The notes under the pieces were generated by a model, which did not search any database, was not told where the DNA came from, and saw only the letters and a list, made by a program, of their open reading frames with translations. Of a stretch of 64,000 nucleotides of DNA, positions 42,091 to 52,357 are shown piece after piece. The stretch comes from Fulvivirga ligni (lineage in GTDB: Bacteria; Bacteroidota; Bacteroidia; Cytophagales; Cyclobacteriaceae). The stretch covers positions 4,569,001 to 4,633,000 of the forward strand of contig NZ_CP089979.1 in assembly GCF_021389935.1 (NCBI RefSeq). The letters run 5' to 3'. Each line of letters opens with the position of its first letter. Position 1 is the stretch's first letter. Position numbers and translations under genes: made by a program.

Positions 42091-44763
42091 TTAGTTGTTG
42101 ATAATTGTTAAACTACCAGTAAGTGCAGGTATGCCACTTCCTAAATCAATGACATAGTAGTATACTCCTGAAGGAAGCTGAGAACCTCCAGTGGAAGTAC
42201 CTCCCCAGGTATTAGCATAACCAGTTTCACTGTATACTATTCTACCAGAAGCATCATAGATTTTCAGTTCATTCTCAGGGTAAGTATTAATATTCCATAC
42301 CACCCACACATCATTGTAACCATCATTATTCGGCGTAAGAATATTGTTAGGTTCAAGATTATAGTCACCGCTCATTTTAATTACAACCTCAGCTGTTTTG
42401 GTACAACCCAAAGGAGTAACAGCCTCCACAACATAAGGGTAATCCTGAACAGGCTTCACTGTAATAGTCTGATTTTCAGGGTCTGACAATAAACCAGGAG
42501 TCTCGATCCAGTTATAAGATACACCTCCATCAGCAGTAAGGTTTATAGTTTCACCTCGCTCTATCGGATTTTCAGTATCTGAAGAAGCCGTAATTACAGT
42601 AAGATCTGGAATAAGCTTAAATGTTTGCACGTAAGTATCTGATCCGCCATTGTTAGAGCCCCCATTATCTTTAATGGTAAGAGTAACGGTAGCCTCACCT
42701 AAAGTATCAGTAACTGCTATGAAGCTTAAAATAGTACTATCAGTTACTGTAGGTTCAATGATAAGCTCGTCGAACATAGCAGGTTTATCTGAAACTATGT
42801 TATAGCTTAAGGTTTGATATGCCTCATCAACACCTTTGGTGATACCTTTTACAGTAATCTGATATCTGGTATCAATGGCACATACAATATAATCTTCAAT
42901 AGTATTGAAAGACGGGGCTTCATTAATACCGGTGGTAGTAGCCGAACCTACTTCAGAAGGGATCTCACTCTGACCTAAGTCATTATAAGCTACCAATCTA
43001 TAATAGTAGGTAGTTGCTTTAACTAAACCTGTATCTTCATAGCTCTGCACATCTGCTGCTACTGAATCTAAAACACTATACTCTACACCATCTCTGGATC
43101 TTTCTATTTGAAATCCCGTTTCAATAGTTGACTCGTCCGTCCATGTTAATGAGATAGAACTAGCATCATTCGCTACTGCTACAACATTAGATGGCGGGAA
43201 TGGTATAAAAGGATTAATTTTCGTTTTAGTCTTAATCACTTCAGAATAAATAGATGGGCTACCATTATTTATAGCCTGTATTCTGTAGTAATAGTCTTTA
43301 TACGATGCAAGATCTTCATCTACGTAAGTTGTTACATCCGCAGCTGTAGTTGTTACCACCTCAAAAGAAGTTCCGTCAAGCGATCTCTCTAAAGAATAAC
43401 CTGTTTCATTGTTAGCATTATCATCCCAAGCCAGAGTAATACTGTAATAAGTACTATCCGTTACATCCAGGTTAGTTGGTATTGCCGGAGCTTCCGTTGG
43501 CACTCCATATATTTCCCACTCTGCAAACTGAAAGTCACCACTACCACTATTGGCTGTAATATTCAATCTGTAATACTGATATGGCTCAGAGCTTGCACCT
43601 GAAATCAAAAATGTCTTAGTCTGACCTCTTGATTCAAACGTATAGTTCACTTTTGTATCAAGCACGTCCCAGTCACTACCGTCCGTAGATGCTTCAAATG
43701 TCCAGTCTTTAGGATCTCTATCTGCCGCATCGTTACCTGAAGTAATTGTATACTTAGTTATTTTAACAGGTATTGACGTGGTTGATTCATACTGATACCA
43801 GATAGGAAACTCCCATGGATCTTCTTCTCCATCTTGTGGAGCTCTTAGAAAAACCTTAGTGGCAGTATTATTATCAATAATTTTACCTAATCCTTGGTTA
43901 GCCAGATCTTGTTCGGCTATTCTTGCTGATGAAGTAATTTCGCCACCATTATCGGTAATGTCAGTAAATAACCCAGTGAAATTTTGAGTACTTACATTAA
44001 CTGTATTACTTGTAGACTCTCCTTTAACATTCACAGCTTTCACTCTGTAGTGATAAGAAGTGTTCGGTGTTAAGTTCTCATCTACGTATTCCTTAGTATT
44101 AGGAGATAAGACAGCCAGCTCAGTAAAGTCCGTACCATTCAGTGATCTTTCCAAAACAAAATTATCTTCACTGCTCACAGGCGAAGAGCTATTGTCTGTC
44201 CAGGTTAGATATACTTCACTACCAGAAGTAGCTGTGGCGCTTAGCGCAGAAGGAGCTTCCGGCGCTGCCGCTCCTAACAGACGCCATTCCGCCAATTGAA
44301 ATAAAGTAGCTCCATTATTTGAGCTAATATTTAATCTGTAAAATTTAAAAACTGTGGTATTAGCCACATTATATACCTTAGTTTCTAATCGATTATTAAA
44401 TTTCTCATTGGCTTTAGTGTCTAAGGTAGTCCAGGTAGAACCATTATTCGATCCTGCTATAGTCCAGTTTTTGGGATCCCTTCCTGACGCATCATTTGCT
44501 GATGTTAATGAATATCTATCAACTACAACAGCTGACGCAAACTCATATTGAATCCACAGAGGATCACTATCAAAAAGTAGAAATTTAGTACTGATACTTC
44601 CATCCACCACTTTATCCGAAGCCTCTGCTGCATTTGAATTATCTCTCTCCACAGTGAGAGTTCCCCCAATGGTGCTGATGAAATCTTGTGCACTGACACT
44701 ACCCAAAGTAAGCACCAGCAAAAGACTGCATAATATATTTATATATAGAATTTTCTTTTCCAT
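42091..44763 (-). CDS. Discoidin/FN3 surface adhesin with T9SS type B (gliding-type) sorting domain
   Basis: 890 residues; signal peptide to VSAQ. Order: discoidin-like module (about 27-168), FN3 (171-258), second discoidin-like module (263-418), two FN3 (422-610), Ig/cadherin-like region (615-800), then the type B sorting domain (about 805-890, NILTPNNDGYNDVW to LTIINN). The discoidin modules, with the paired GRDPKNWT and FKFYRLNIS landmarks, resemble that in the T9SS peptidase at 6299. No catalytic domain is visible, so it probably binds carbohydrate for the PUL. Its PorP/SprF partner follows at 11 bases. Confidence 0.85.
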   Translation of the reverse strand: MEKKILYINILCSLLLVLTLGSVSAQDFISTIGGTLTVERDNSNAAEASDKVVDGSISTKFLLFDSDPLWIQYEFASAVVVDRYSLTSANDASGRDPKNWTIAGSNNGSTWTTLDTKANEKFNNRLETKVYNVANTTVFKFYRLNISSNNGATLFQLAEWRLLGAAAPEAPSALSATATSGSEVYLTWTDNSSSPVSSEDNFVLERSLNGTDFTELAVLSPNTKEYVDENLTPNTSYHYRVKAVNVKGESTSNTVNVSTQNFTGLFTDITDNGGEITSSARIAEQDLANQGLGKIIDNNTATKVFLRAPQDGEEDPWEFPIWYQYESTTSIPVKITKYTITSGNDAADRDPKDWTFEASTDGSDWDVLDTKVNYTFESRGQTKTFLISGASSEPYQYYRLNITANSGSGDFQFAEWEIYGVPTEAPAIPTNLDVTDSTYYSITLAWDDNANNETGYSLERSLDGTSFEVVTTTAADVTTYVDEDLASYKDYYYRIQAINNGSPSIYSEVIKTKTKINPFIPFPPSNVVAVANDASSISLTWTDESTIETGFQIERSRDGVEYSVLDSVAADVQSYEDTGLVKATTYYYRLVAYNDLGQSEIPSEVGSATTTGINEAPSFNTIEDYIVCAIDTRYQITVKGITKGVDEAYQTLSYNIVSDKPAMFDELIIEPTVTDSTILSFIAVTDTLGEATVTLTIKDNGGSNNGGSDTYVQTFKLIPDLTVITASSDTENPIERGETINLTADGGVSYNWIETPGLLSDPENQTITVKPVQDYPYVVEAVTPLGCTKTAEVVIKMSGDYNLEPNNILTPNNDGYNDVWVVWNINTYPENELKIYDASGRIVYSETGYANTWGGTSTGGSQLPSGVYYYVIDLGSGIPALTGSLTIINN

Positions 44764-44805
44764 GTTTTCATATTGAAATTAACATTGATAATTGAAGAGT
44801 AAAGC

Positions 44806-44824
44806 AGTAGCCTTGATGGCTACT
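44806..44824 (-). terminator. Hairpin between SusD and the adhesin
   Basis: AGTAGCC (44806-44812) pairs with GGCTACT (44818-44824) at the 5' side of SusD's stop (minus reading: downstream of the adhesin leader). It lies between the adhesin start and the SusD stop. Confidence 0.4.
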
Positions 44825-44831
44825 GTTCATT

Positions 44832-46640
44832 TTACCATCCTGAATTTTGAATTAACAGCGGGTTACTATCAATCTCATCTTGAGGGATAGGCCATAGGTT
44901 GTGTCTTAGATTGAAAGTTCTATTTTCAAAAGCTACAACATTGTAAAATTCAGATTCAGGCGTAGCATTGATATCCATACCGTGCATATCACCATCAAAA
45001 GCTTCGGTAGCGATCAACCATCTTCTAGCATCAAAGAATCTAATGCTTTCAAAAGCAAGCTCTACTCTTCTTTCCTTGTGGATAGCTTCTCTCATTTCAG
45101 CCTGAGTACCAGGAGCTTCTAAATCTTCAGAACCATATTCCGGAATTCCAGCTCTATCTCTGATTCTATTGAGATAAATAAGAATATCAGGATTACCTGG
45201 ATCGTATTCATTAAGAGCTTCGGCATAGTCTAAATAAATTTCAGCTAGCCTCATCATAGGAATGGTATAGTTCTGATTAGATCGAATATCATCATGCATC
45301 CCTTTTCTTACGATATAACCTGTGGGGCTATAATCATTTCCTCCTACCTGCTTTCCAGAATTACCTTCATACCATGTTTCAGTAATGATATTACCAGCTC
45401 CTCTGTATATCCAAAGGCTGTTATTGTAAGTGATACCTACATAGAATCGTGGTTCTCTATTCACCCATTGATTGAAAGTTTCTCTGGTTTGAAAATCATA
45501 AGGTGCTTGGAAATCTGAAAAACCCGATGTTTTATACCCTGACATAGGATCATCAATAGATCTTCCATTAGCAGTGAAATAAGCATCCACAATTTCTTGC
45601 GTGGCTCCTAATCCTCCAGCACCCCTCACATTGGCATCACCACTACCTGAATGATATGGAGTTACATCATAATAGTAATATATGGCACCTCTTGGTCGGG
45701 CGTATATAATTTCCGGATTCCAATCTTCTAACACAGCATTACGTGTTGATAGATAAGGGTCCAAATTGCCTGCCTCATCGTTTTCTCTGTATAAAGAGTA
45801 AACTGATGGTACATATTCATCCATAAATGCTTTAGCTGCATCAGCAGCAGCTTTCCATTTAGATACATCGACACTTTGGCTGATTAGCTGCTCTCCCTGG
45901 CTATTAACCATATCTGCATAATCAGTATTACCATTAAATAAAGGGCTTGCTGCAAACAGCAAAACTTTCTCTTTAATGGCTAACGCAAAAGGACGACTCA
46001 TTCGACCCGCATTACTACCTGTAAAACTAGTTTCGGCAAGTTCAGCGGCCCCTTTATCCAGTTCACTTACTATATAAGCAACACAAGCATCCATGGTAGA
46101 TCTTTCAATATCCAGTGCTGTAAGATCTGCATCAGGAGCAACGGGTTCATCTCCCATTAAATTAACCGGGCCCCATGTTCTGATGAGATTATAGTAGAAA
46201 AATGCTCTTAAAACTCTTGCCTCAGCTTTATACTGAGCAATAATTAAATCGGAACAATCTTCACATTGATCTACACTATTCATGAAATTGGTAGCACTTC
46301 TAATGGCTCTGTAAAAATTTGACCACAGTGTACTAATAAACTGTGTAGAGGCATTATAATCTCCAATGTTTACACTGTTACTCGCCGAAAATGACCAAAC
46401 ATATTCTGCTTCATCAGAGCCACCAGTCCAAGGACCTGAATGCTCAGTGGTAGTGTATCGTTGTGCATATTCGTTTGGAATAAAGGAATAAACATTAGCC
46501 AAATACTGATCAACTAAATTTCTTTTAGAGAAAGTTTCTTCGTACGTCAGTCTATCATCTGGTACCTGATCAAGAAACTCATCATTACATGAAAAGCTTA
46601 CAAATACCAATAGTATTAATATATATGTTATTTTCTTCAT
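44832..46640 (-). CDS. SusD/RagB-family glycan-binding lipoprotein
   Basis: 602 residues; signal MKKITYILILLVFVSFSC with Cys18. SusD landmarks: DEFLDQVPDDRLTYEETFS at the N-terminus, EARVLRAFFYYNLIRTWGPV, and ERRVELAFESIRFFDARRW with NLWPIPQDE at the C-terminus. Follows its SusC gene by 12 bases. The substrate is inferred as mannan or glycoprotein glycan from the GH92 and peptidase genes downstream in the same run. Confidence 0.92.
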   Translation of the reverse strand: MKKITYILILLVFVSFSCNDEFLDQVPDDRLTYEETFSKRNLVDQYLANVYSFIPNEYAQRYTTTEHSGPWTGGSDEAEYVWSFSASNSVNIGDYNASTQFISTLWSNFYRAIRSATNFMNSVDQCEDCSDLIIAQYKAEARVLRAFFYYNLIRTWGPVNLMGDEPVAPDADLTALDIERSTMDACVAYIVSELDKGAAELAETSFTGSNAGRMSRPFALAIKEKVLLFAASPLFNGNTDYADMVNSQGEQLISQSVDVSKWKAAADAAKAFMDEYVPSVYSLYRENDEAGNLDPYLSTRNAVLEDWNPEIIYARPRGAIYYYYDVTPYHSGSGDANVRGAGGLGATQEIVDAYFTANGRSIDDPMSGYKTSGFSDFQAPYDFQTRETFNQWVNREPRFYVGITYNNSLWIYRGAGNIITETWYEGNSGKQVGGNDYSPTGYIVRKGMHDDIRSNQNYTIPMMRLAEIYLDYAEALNEYDPGNPDILIYLNRIRDRAGIPEYGSEDLEAPGTQAEMREAIHKERRVELAFESIRFFDARRWLIATEAFDGDMHGMDINATPESEFYNVVAFENRTFNLRHNLWPIPQDEIDSNPLLIQNSGW

Positions 46641-46652
46641 AATTGAGGCTTC

Positions 46653-49600
46653 TTAAAATTGTACATTAACACCTAGAGAGAAAACTCTAACATTAGGATA
46701 AGCTCCACCATTTGAGGTTGCTAACTCAGGATCCCACAGATCGAAATCACTGAATGTAAGCAAGTTAACCCCTCTTAAGTAGAAGCGAACATTCTTAAGC
46801 TTGTACTTATCAAGTGAAGATTGGGGAAGTGTGTAGCCAATTTCAGCTGTTTTTAGACGTAAGAAATTAACGTCTCTCAGCCACCATGTACTTGCCTGAG
46901 TATTATTGGTTTGACCAACACCTGCTGTTCCATAAGATAATCGTGGATACATTGCATAAGGATCATTGTTCTCAGGCGTCCATCTATCTACGGCAACGCT
47001 ATACAAGTTGCCTCTACCACCATCTCCTAAGAAAGGCATAATTCCCTGACCGCTAAGCATTATGTCTGCATCGTGCTGTCCCTGGAAGAACAAGCTCATA
47101 TCAAACCCTTTATGTCCGGCACTCACACCAAAACCGTAGGTTAATGAAGGAACATCTCCACCACCTATCTCTTTCATATCATAGGCATTGATCTCTCCAT
47201 CATTATTAAGGTCAGTATACTTAATATCACCAGGCATAACATTACCGAACTGAACAGCATATTGCTCTCCATCTGCCGGAGTTATATAACCATCTCCATC
47301 GGTATCATCCTCAAGGGTAAAAAGTCTTTCAGCAATTAACCCTTCTCTAGCCAAAACCCCTCTACCTCTGGTTTCTAACCATGGATAAAGTGTAGTCGGT
47401 TGGTCATTTTCAATTACCTTGTTTTTGTTATAAGAGAAAGTACCTCTTAGACCCAGTCTTGTTTCTCCTATGTTCTTATCAAAATTCAGACTACCATCAA
47501 AACCCTTATTTTCTACAATACCCAAATTACCATATGGATCTGATGTTAATCCTATGTAGTTAGGAACCGTACCTCTTCTTAAGAAAGCACCTTCTGTAGT
47601 CTCTTTAAAGGCATCTACGATTATTTTCAGGCTATGGTCCAATGTATAAATCTCAACACCAAAGTCCTGCTTTCTGGATTCTGACCAGGTCACATCCACT
47701 CCGTAGGAATCTTCTCTGATACCTCCAATACCTCTGGGACTTTCTCCGAAACTATATCCAGCAATATCATCGTTATCCGCCATAAAGCTGAGATAAGCAA
47801 ATCTACCTGCTCCAGAAGCAGAACCTACTTTACCATCTGAATATCTCAGTTTTAAGAAGTTGATCACACCATCAAATGACTCGAAAAACTTCTCGTTAGA
47901 AACTACCCAGCCAACGGCAAATGAAGGGAAGAAGCCATATCTATTATCAGGGGCAAAATTTTCTGATCCGTTATAACCCGCATTTACTTCAATAAAGTAA
48001 CGGTCATCATATGAATATGTCGCTCTTCCTGCAAAACCCTGGTTTCTATAGGGAATTGATCCTGTAAAATCTCCAGCAAATGCATCTACATAATCAGTTC
48101 TATTGAATAATAATAACCCACTTACGTAATGCTTTCCAAAAGTTCTATCATAGTTGAATGAAGTCTGCAGATAGAACCTTCGGTTTCCTCCATTTTCTCT
48201 CGTATAGTCCAACACATTAGTTCCAGGCAGAGTCGGCTCATCTAGTAAATTAACCGTACCATCCGGATTTCTAGGATTAGCACCATCAATAATCCAAGTG
48301 CTTTGTCTTTTTCTTCTGGTAATGAAATGAGAATTATAGGCATCAAAGGCAAACATTCCATTCCATGAAAGACCTTTAGTCCATGAGTCTAATTTTTGAG
48401 TTAATCCTAAATTAGAGTACAATTGGTTTTTAGTCTCTGTTTTATAACCTCTCAAGGCCACATCGGCATATGGATTTCTAAGATCACCATTTACACTTCT
48501 ACCCGGTATGTAACCTCCAGGATACATGATGGGATATTCAACCGGTGGAACTTGCATAGCCTGAATAAAGATATTATCAGCAGATTCAGCGGGATAATTA
48601 CCTTCAGAAATATAGCCCTGAATACCTAAGTCCACGGTTGTAGTCTTAGATAACTTTAGGTTTAAGTTCGTTGTAACATTATATCTTTTAAATCTTGTAT
48701 CAGAATCATATGTTTCAACACCATCAGTAACAAACAAACCTGTTTCGTCATAATAACCTAAGGAAACATAATATTGAGCTTGCTCAGCACCACCAGATAA
48801 ATTCACATTAGCTTTTCTATTTCTTCCTCTATCTCTAAACACCGCATCAAACCAATCTACATTAGGATATGCATATGGATCTGTGTTATTCATAGTGTTT
48901 TGAACCACTTCATCTGTATACTTAGGAGATTGCCCTCTGGTGGTTAAAGCCTCATTAGCTAAAAGCATATAGGTGACACCATCTGCCAAGTCAGGCATTT
49001 TAGTAAATTCAGTTATACCTTCGTTATAGTCTATTGTTATTTTAGGAGGGCCAACTTTACCTTCTTTGGTCTCAATTAGAATTACACCATTAGCACCACG
49101 TACACCATAAACGGCAGTAGCAGCTGCATCTTTAAGTACTGTAAATGATTCAATATCTAATGGATCTATATTGTTCATAGATCTTTCAACCCCATCTACC
49201 AATATTAAAGGAGCTACTCCGGTAGATGTAAAACTGGAGATACCTCTGATCCAAATGTCAGCACCATCATATCCTGGCTGACCTGATCTCTGAACCCCTG
49301 TAAGACCTGAAATACGTCCTGCAAGCATGGTGGAAACATTAGCCACTGGCTGCTGTATTTCTGCCACTGATACTGTAGACTGGGCACCAACTACACTTAT
49401 CTTCTTCTGCTCTCCATAACCTACAACAACAATATCCTGTAGTGTGGTAACATCTGGCTTCAATGAAACATCAATTACCTTTTTACTTCCTACCTTTATC
49501 TCTTCTGTTACATAACCAACATAAGAAAATACCAGCACAGCATCTTCAGAATCAACATCAAGAGAATAACGTCCTTCTATATCTGTAATGGAACCTCTTG

Positions 49601-50087
49601 TAGATCCCTTTACACTTACGTTTACCCCCGGCAAACCGAAATTATCATCCGATGAAACTACCGTACCAGACACCTTAATGCTTTGGAATACTACCTCCAC
49701 ATCACTTTGTCCGTTGGAATAAGCGTTTTTGATCTGCTTTACATTAATAAGGTTATTAACTTGTCTGAATCGTAGATTGGTAACTTTGGATATTTCGATT
49801 AAAACTTCCTTTACAGAGTTTTTACCTACCATATCAAGTCTTACATCACGATCAATAAAATTCCTGTCATAGAGAAAGTTAAACTGGGTAGACTTCTCTA
49901 CCTTTTTAAATATCTCCAGAACTGAGGCATTGTGGGCATCCATCTCAACGTACACATCCTGTACGCTTTGGTTCTGTGCGTTCCCATCGTTAGCAAGGAG
50001 TATGCTAACACAAAGTAGCTGGGCAAAAACACCGTATAGTAGTAACTTCGAGCTCATTAATATTAAGAACTGTAGCTTTTTTTTCAT
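46653..50087 (-). CDS. SusC-family TonB-dependent transporter with STN signalling domain
   Basis: 1144 residues; signal peptide ending GNAQ. STN domain about 45-115 (NASVLEIFKKVEKSTQFNFL), carboxypeptidase-like domain (VKVSGTVVSSDDNFGLPGVN), plug with IVVVGYGEQKKISVVGAQ, and barrel ending SLGVNVQF. Acts with the FecR encoded 152 bases upstream in trans-envelope signalling and imports oligosaccharides captured by the SusD that follows. Distinct from the other SusC of the window, so the two systems likely take different mannan fragments. Confidence 0.92.
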   Translation of the reverse strand: MKKKLQFLILMSSKLLLYGVFAQLLCVSILLANDGNAQNQSVQDVYVEMDAHNASVLEIFKKVEKSTQFNFLYDRNFIDRDVRLDMVGKNSVKEVLIEISKVTNLRFRQVNNLINVKQIKNAYSNGQSDVEVVFQSIKVSGTVVSSDDNFGLPGVNVSVKGSTRGSITDIEGRYSLDVDSEDAVLVFSYVGYVTEEIKVGSKKVIDVSLKPDVTTLQDIVVVGYGEQKKISVVGAQSTVSVAEIQQPVANVSTMLAGRISGLTGVQRSGQPGYDGADIWIRGISSFTSTGVAPLILVDGVERSMNNIDPLDIESFTVLKDAAATAVYGVRGANGVILIETKEGKVGPPKITIDYNEGITEFTKMPDLADGVTYMLLANEALTTRGQSPKYTDEVVQNTMNNTDPYAYPNVDWFDAVFRDRGRNRKANVNLSGGAEQAQYYVSLGYYDETGLFVTDGVETYDSDTRFKRYNVTTNLNLKLSKTTTVDLGIQGYISEGNYPAESADNIFIQAMQVPPVEYPIMYPGGYIPGRSVNGDLRNPYADVALRGYKTETKNQLYSNLGLTQKLDSWTKGLSWNGMFAFDAYNSHFITRRKRQSTWIIDGANPRNPDGTVNLLDEPTLPGTNVLDYTRENGGNRRFYLQTSFNYDRTFGKHYVSGLLLFNRTDYVDAFAGDFTGSIPYRNQGFAGRATYSYDDRYFIEVNAGYNGSENFAPDNRYGFFPSFAVGWVVSNEKFFESFDGVINFLKLRYSDGKVGSASGAGRFAYLSFMADNDDIAGYSFGESPRGIGGIREDSYGVDVTWSESRKQDFGVEIYTLDHSLKIIVDAFKETTEGAFLRRGTVPNYIGLTSDPYGNLGIVENKGFDGSLNFDKNIGETRLGLRGTFSYNKNKVIENDQPTTLYPWLETRGRGVLAREGLIAERLFTLEDDTDGDGYITPADGEQYAVQFGNVMPGDIKYTDLNNDGEINAYDMKEIGGGDVPSLTYGFGVSAGHKGFDMSLFFQGQHDADIMLSGQGIMPFLGDGGRGNLYSVAVDRWTPENNDPYAMYPRLSYGTAGVGQTNNTQASTWWLRDVNFLRLKTAEIGYTLPQSSLDKYKLKNVRFYLRGVNLLTFSDFDLWDPELATSNGGAYPNVRVFSLGVNVQF

Positions 50088-50181
50088 ATTTTTGTTGTGT
50101 TATGTAGTTAACAATCATTTGATTATCAATCAGATATGTGAATCGCCAAATTCTAAAGTGCTGATTGATAAGAGATTTGAT

Positions 50182-50210
50182 GACCGGGAGTTACGCCAAT
50201 AGCTTCCGGT
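50182..50210. terminator. Hairpin between FecR and SusC genes (second PUL)
   Basis: ACCGGGAG pairs with CTTCCGGT (one G-T pair) with T runs on the plus side. It occupies the same place as the hairpin at 32652-32675 in the first PUL, without sequence similarity. Confidence 0.45.
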
Positions 50211-50239
50211 TTTGTTTTTGATAGAAGTTCAGGTCATAG

Positions 50240-51277
50240 TCAATTCAGGTTTAGTTCAACATTTTTTCCGTCAATTTTATAGGTTAAATCATAGGTGAAG
50301 TCTAAGCCATTTAGCACTTCTTCTAATGATTCGTTTTTAAATTTTGCATCTACTCGCCATGGCACTTTGGGTTTGCCATTTATCTTGATAGTAACGCCGT
50401 ACCATCTTTCTAGACGCTCTTTCACGTCATCCAGGCTACTGTTTTTAAACATGAGTATACCGTCTTTCCAGCCAAACTCTTCCAGCGGATTAATCTTCAC
50501 CAGCTCTAACTCGCCACTGCTTTTAGGAATTACGAATCCCTCTCCTGGCTCCAGAAAATCCTTGGTATGATTACTCATATTCTTCACCAGCACCTTTCCG
50601 TTTTTTAAGGCTACACGAAGATCTTTTTCATCCTTAAAGTCTCTCACATTGAAGGCGGTACCTAAGGCAACAGTCATTATATTTTCGCTAATGACTTTAA
50701 ATGGCTTTGATGGGTTGTGTTTTACTTCGAAGTAGGCTTCTCCAGTGAGGGTTACAGTTCTGGTTTCTTTGCCGTAATCAGTACTATAGGTTATTTTACT
50801 TTCGGCATTCAGACTTACGCGGGTTCCGTCTGGCAAGAACACGGTAGATTTTCTACCTTGAGGGTTCTCCTTTACTACCTCTACAAGATTAGATTTTTGA
50901 ACCGGAAGTGGTTCATTGACGTTGCTCCACCAGTAAATGGATAGAGCGGTACCTAGTAGCAGAACAGCAGCAGCTGCTCTATACCATACTTTTGAAGATT
51001 TCTTAGGTCTGGAAGATCTCATCATAGGTGTAACCATGGTGGTCTCAGCTATTATCTCAGATAAAATTTGATCTTTTTCGGCAGCACTTACATTGAGGTT
51101 TCTGTATCGGGTAGATCTGATGAATTCTTTAGCAGCATTAACCGCCTCTATCCTATCCGGATTGTTTTTCATCCACTTTTCCCAAAACAGCGCCCTTTCA
51201 TAAGAGGGCTCCAGCACCCATTTCCGGAAGTCTTCGTTAGTTAATAAATCTATAATATCGTTATTGTCTTCTGTCAT
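50240..51277 (-). CDS. FecR-family anti-sigma factor
   Basis: 345 residues. Cytoplasmic N-terminus, one membrane span (about 99-117, AAAAVLLLGTALSIYWW), then periplasmic FecR motifs GRKSTVFLPDGTRVSLNAES, TLTGEAYFEVKHNPSKPF and VALGTAFNVRDFKDE, and a C-terminal STN-like segment with GILMFKNSSLDDVKERLERW. Partner of the ECF factor 156 bases upstream. A weak AATCGATT-centred palindrome (about 51329-51340) lies in the gap. Confidence 0.92.
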   Translation of the reverse strand: MTEDNNDIIDLLTNEDFRKWVLEPSYERALFWEKWMKNNPDRIEAVNAAKEFIRSTRYRNLNVSAAEKDQILSEIIAETTMVTPMMRSSRPKKSSKVWYRAAAAVLLLGTALSIYWWSNVNEPLPVQKSNLVEVVKENPQGRKSTVFLPDGTRVSLNAESKITYSTDYGKETRTVTLTGEAYFEVKHNPSKPFKVISENIMTVALGTAFNVRDFKDEKDLRVALKNGKVLVKNMSNHTKDFLEPGEGFVIPKSSGELELVKINPLEEFGWKDGILMFKNSSLDDVKERLERWYGVTIKINGKPKVPWRVDAKFKNESLEEVLNGLDFTYDLTYKIDGKNVELNLN

Positions 51278-51433
51278 TTCAAGAGTCTTTCAACCCTATA
51301 AGTATGAAATGCTGAAAAAGACCTCAATAAAAATCGATTATTTTTAATCTTTTTTATAATTCGCAATTTTCATTGGTCATTTTAAAGAATCACCAAAAAA
51401 CAGCGCACTTTTAAACTAAAAATTAAGAGAATG

Positions 51434-52093
51434 TTAACAGCTGGCAAGAAAGTCAGCCAAGGGGAATGATAGGAATACAAAGAAACCTTTAAGTTTTGTT
51501 AAGGCCTTGTACAGTAGGCTTCTAACAGATTTTACATGATCATAATCCATCAGCTCTCTGATAGACTCATAGCTCATATTTTGAAAGTAGAAATAATAAA
51601 TCATCTCTCTTTCTTTGATTGATAACTTCTGAATAGCTCTATTCAGCTTTTCTTCTTTTATTTCTCTGGTTTGAAGGTTAATGATGTTATCTTCAGTAGA
51701 GAGTACCGGAACAAAGCTATCATTCCCTAAATCATCATAGGATTTTATTACATGCTGCTTTTTCAGATAAGAAATGAGCCTATTCCTACAAGCCTTCAAT
51801 AAATACAGCTTGATATTATCGGTGGGTGAAAGGGTGCTTCTTTTGTTTCTTATAAAAATGAAGAGGTCTTGAACACAATCTTTGATCAGGTCTTCGTCCT
51901 GGGTAAACTGGAAGCAGTAGTTCACCAATACATCGAAATACTTTTCGTAAATTTTGATAAAAGCAGCCTCATCACCAGCTTTAAAGGCATTCCAAACTTC
52001 GCCTTCAGAGCTATGGACCATAAACTTCTCACCCGAACTTTGCTCCTTAGTCCGATCGTAGTTTTTTACGTCGTATTTTCTGCTAATATTCAT
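51434..52093 (-). CDS. ECF sigma factor (sigma-70 family, FecI-like)
   Basis: 219 residues. Region 2 about 42-95 (AAFIKIYEKYFDVLVNYCF and KDCVQDLFIFIRNKR), region 4 about 150-205 (LSIKEREMIYYFYFQNMSYE with a helix-turn-helix to follow). First gene of the sigma-FecR-SusC-SusD run of the second PUL. The upstream region carries the LacI-like site at 52308-52319. The two ECF/FecR pairs are paralogs but not close copies. Confidence 0.92.
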   Translation of the reverse strand: MNISRKYDVKNYDRTKEQSSGEKFMVHSSEGEVWNAFKAGDEAAFIKIYEKYFDVLVNYCFQFTQDEDLIKDCVQDLFIFIRNKRSTLSPTDNIKLYLLKACRNRLISYLKKQHVIKSYDDLGNDSFVPVLSTEDNIINLQTREIKEEKLNRAIQKLSIKEREMIYYFYFQNMSYESIRELMDYDHVKSVRSLLYKALTKLKGFFVFLSFPLADFLASC

Positions 52094-52307
52094 ACTTAGT
52101 TAAAGCCTTAGGTTGCGAAATATCTGGTCTTTGGAGGACTGATATCTTGATTGTGAAATGGAAATTATCCGCGGATAATCTCTTTGTTAAGATTCAATAT
52201 GTAAAAAGAAGAATTCGAAATCAAATAGTACATGACCTTTTTATATCGAAAATATCTAAATTCAATTTGAAACTTTAAATAGTTACATTTTAGGCTTTTA
52301 AGAAAGC

Positions 52308-52319
52308 TAAACCGATTAA
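52308..52319. promoter_or_regulatory. LacI-type operator-like palindrome (site 4)
   Basis: TAAACCGATTAA in the longer block AAGCTAAACCGATTAAT shared with site 1. It lies 215 bases upstream of the ECF sigma start at 52093 and just after the stop of the GH92 gene. Confidence 0.5.
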
Positions 52320-52357
52320 TCAAGCGGCACCTTAAATTGCTTTTGACTATATGAAAA

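Noticed and set aside
51326-51342. Sixth LacI-like operator upstream of the second FecR
   Set aside because: Only the AATCGATT core matches; the outer arms do not fit the TAAA/TTTA pattern.
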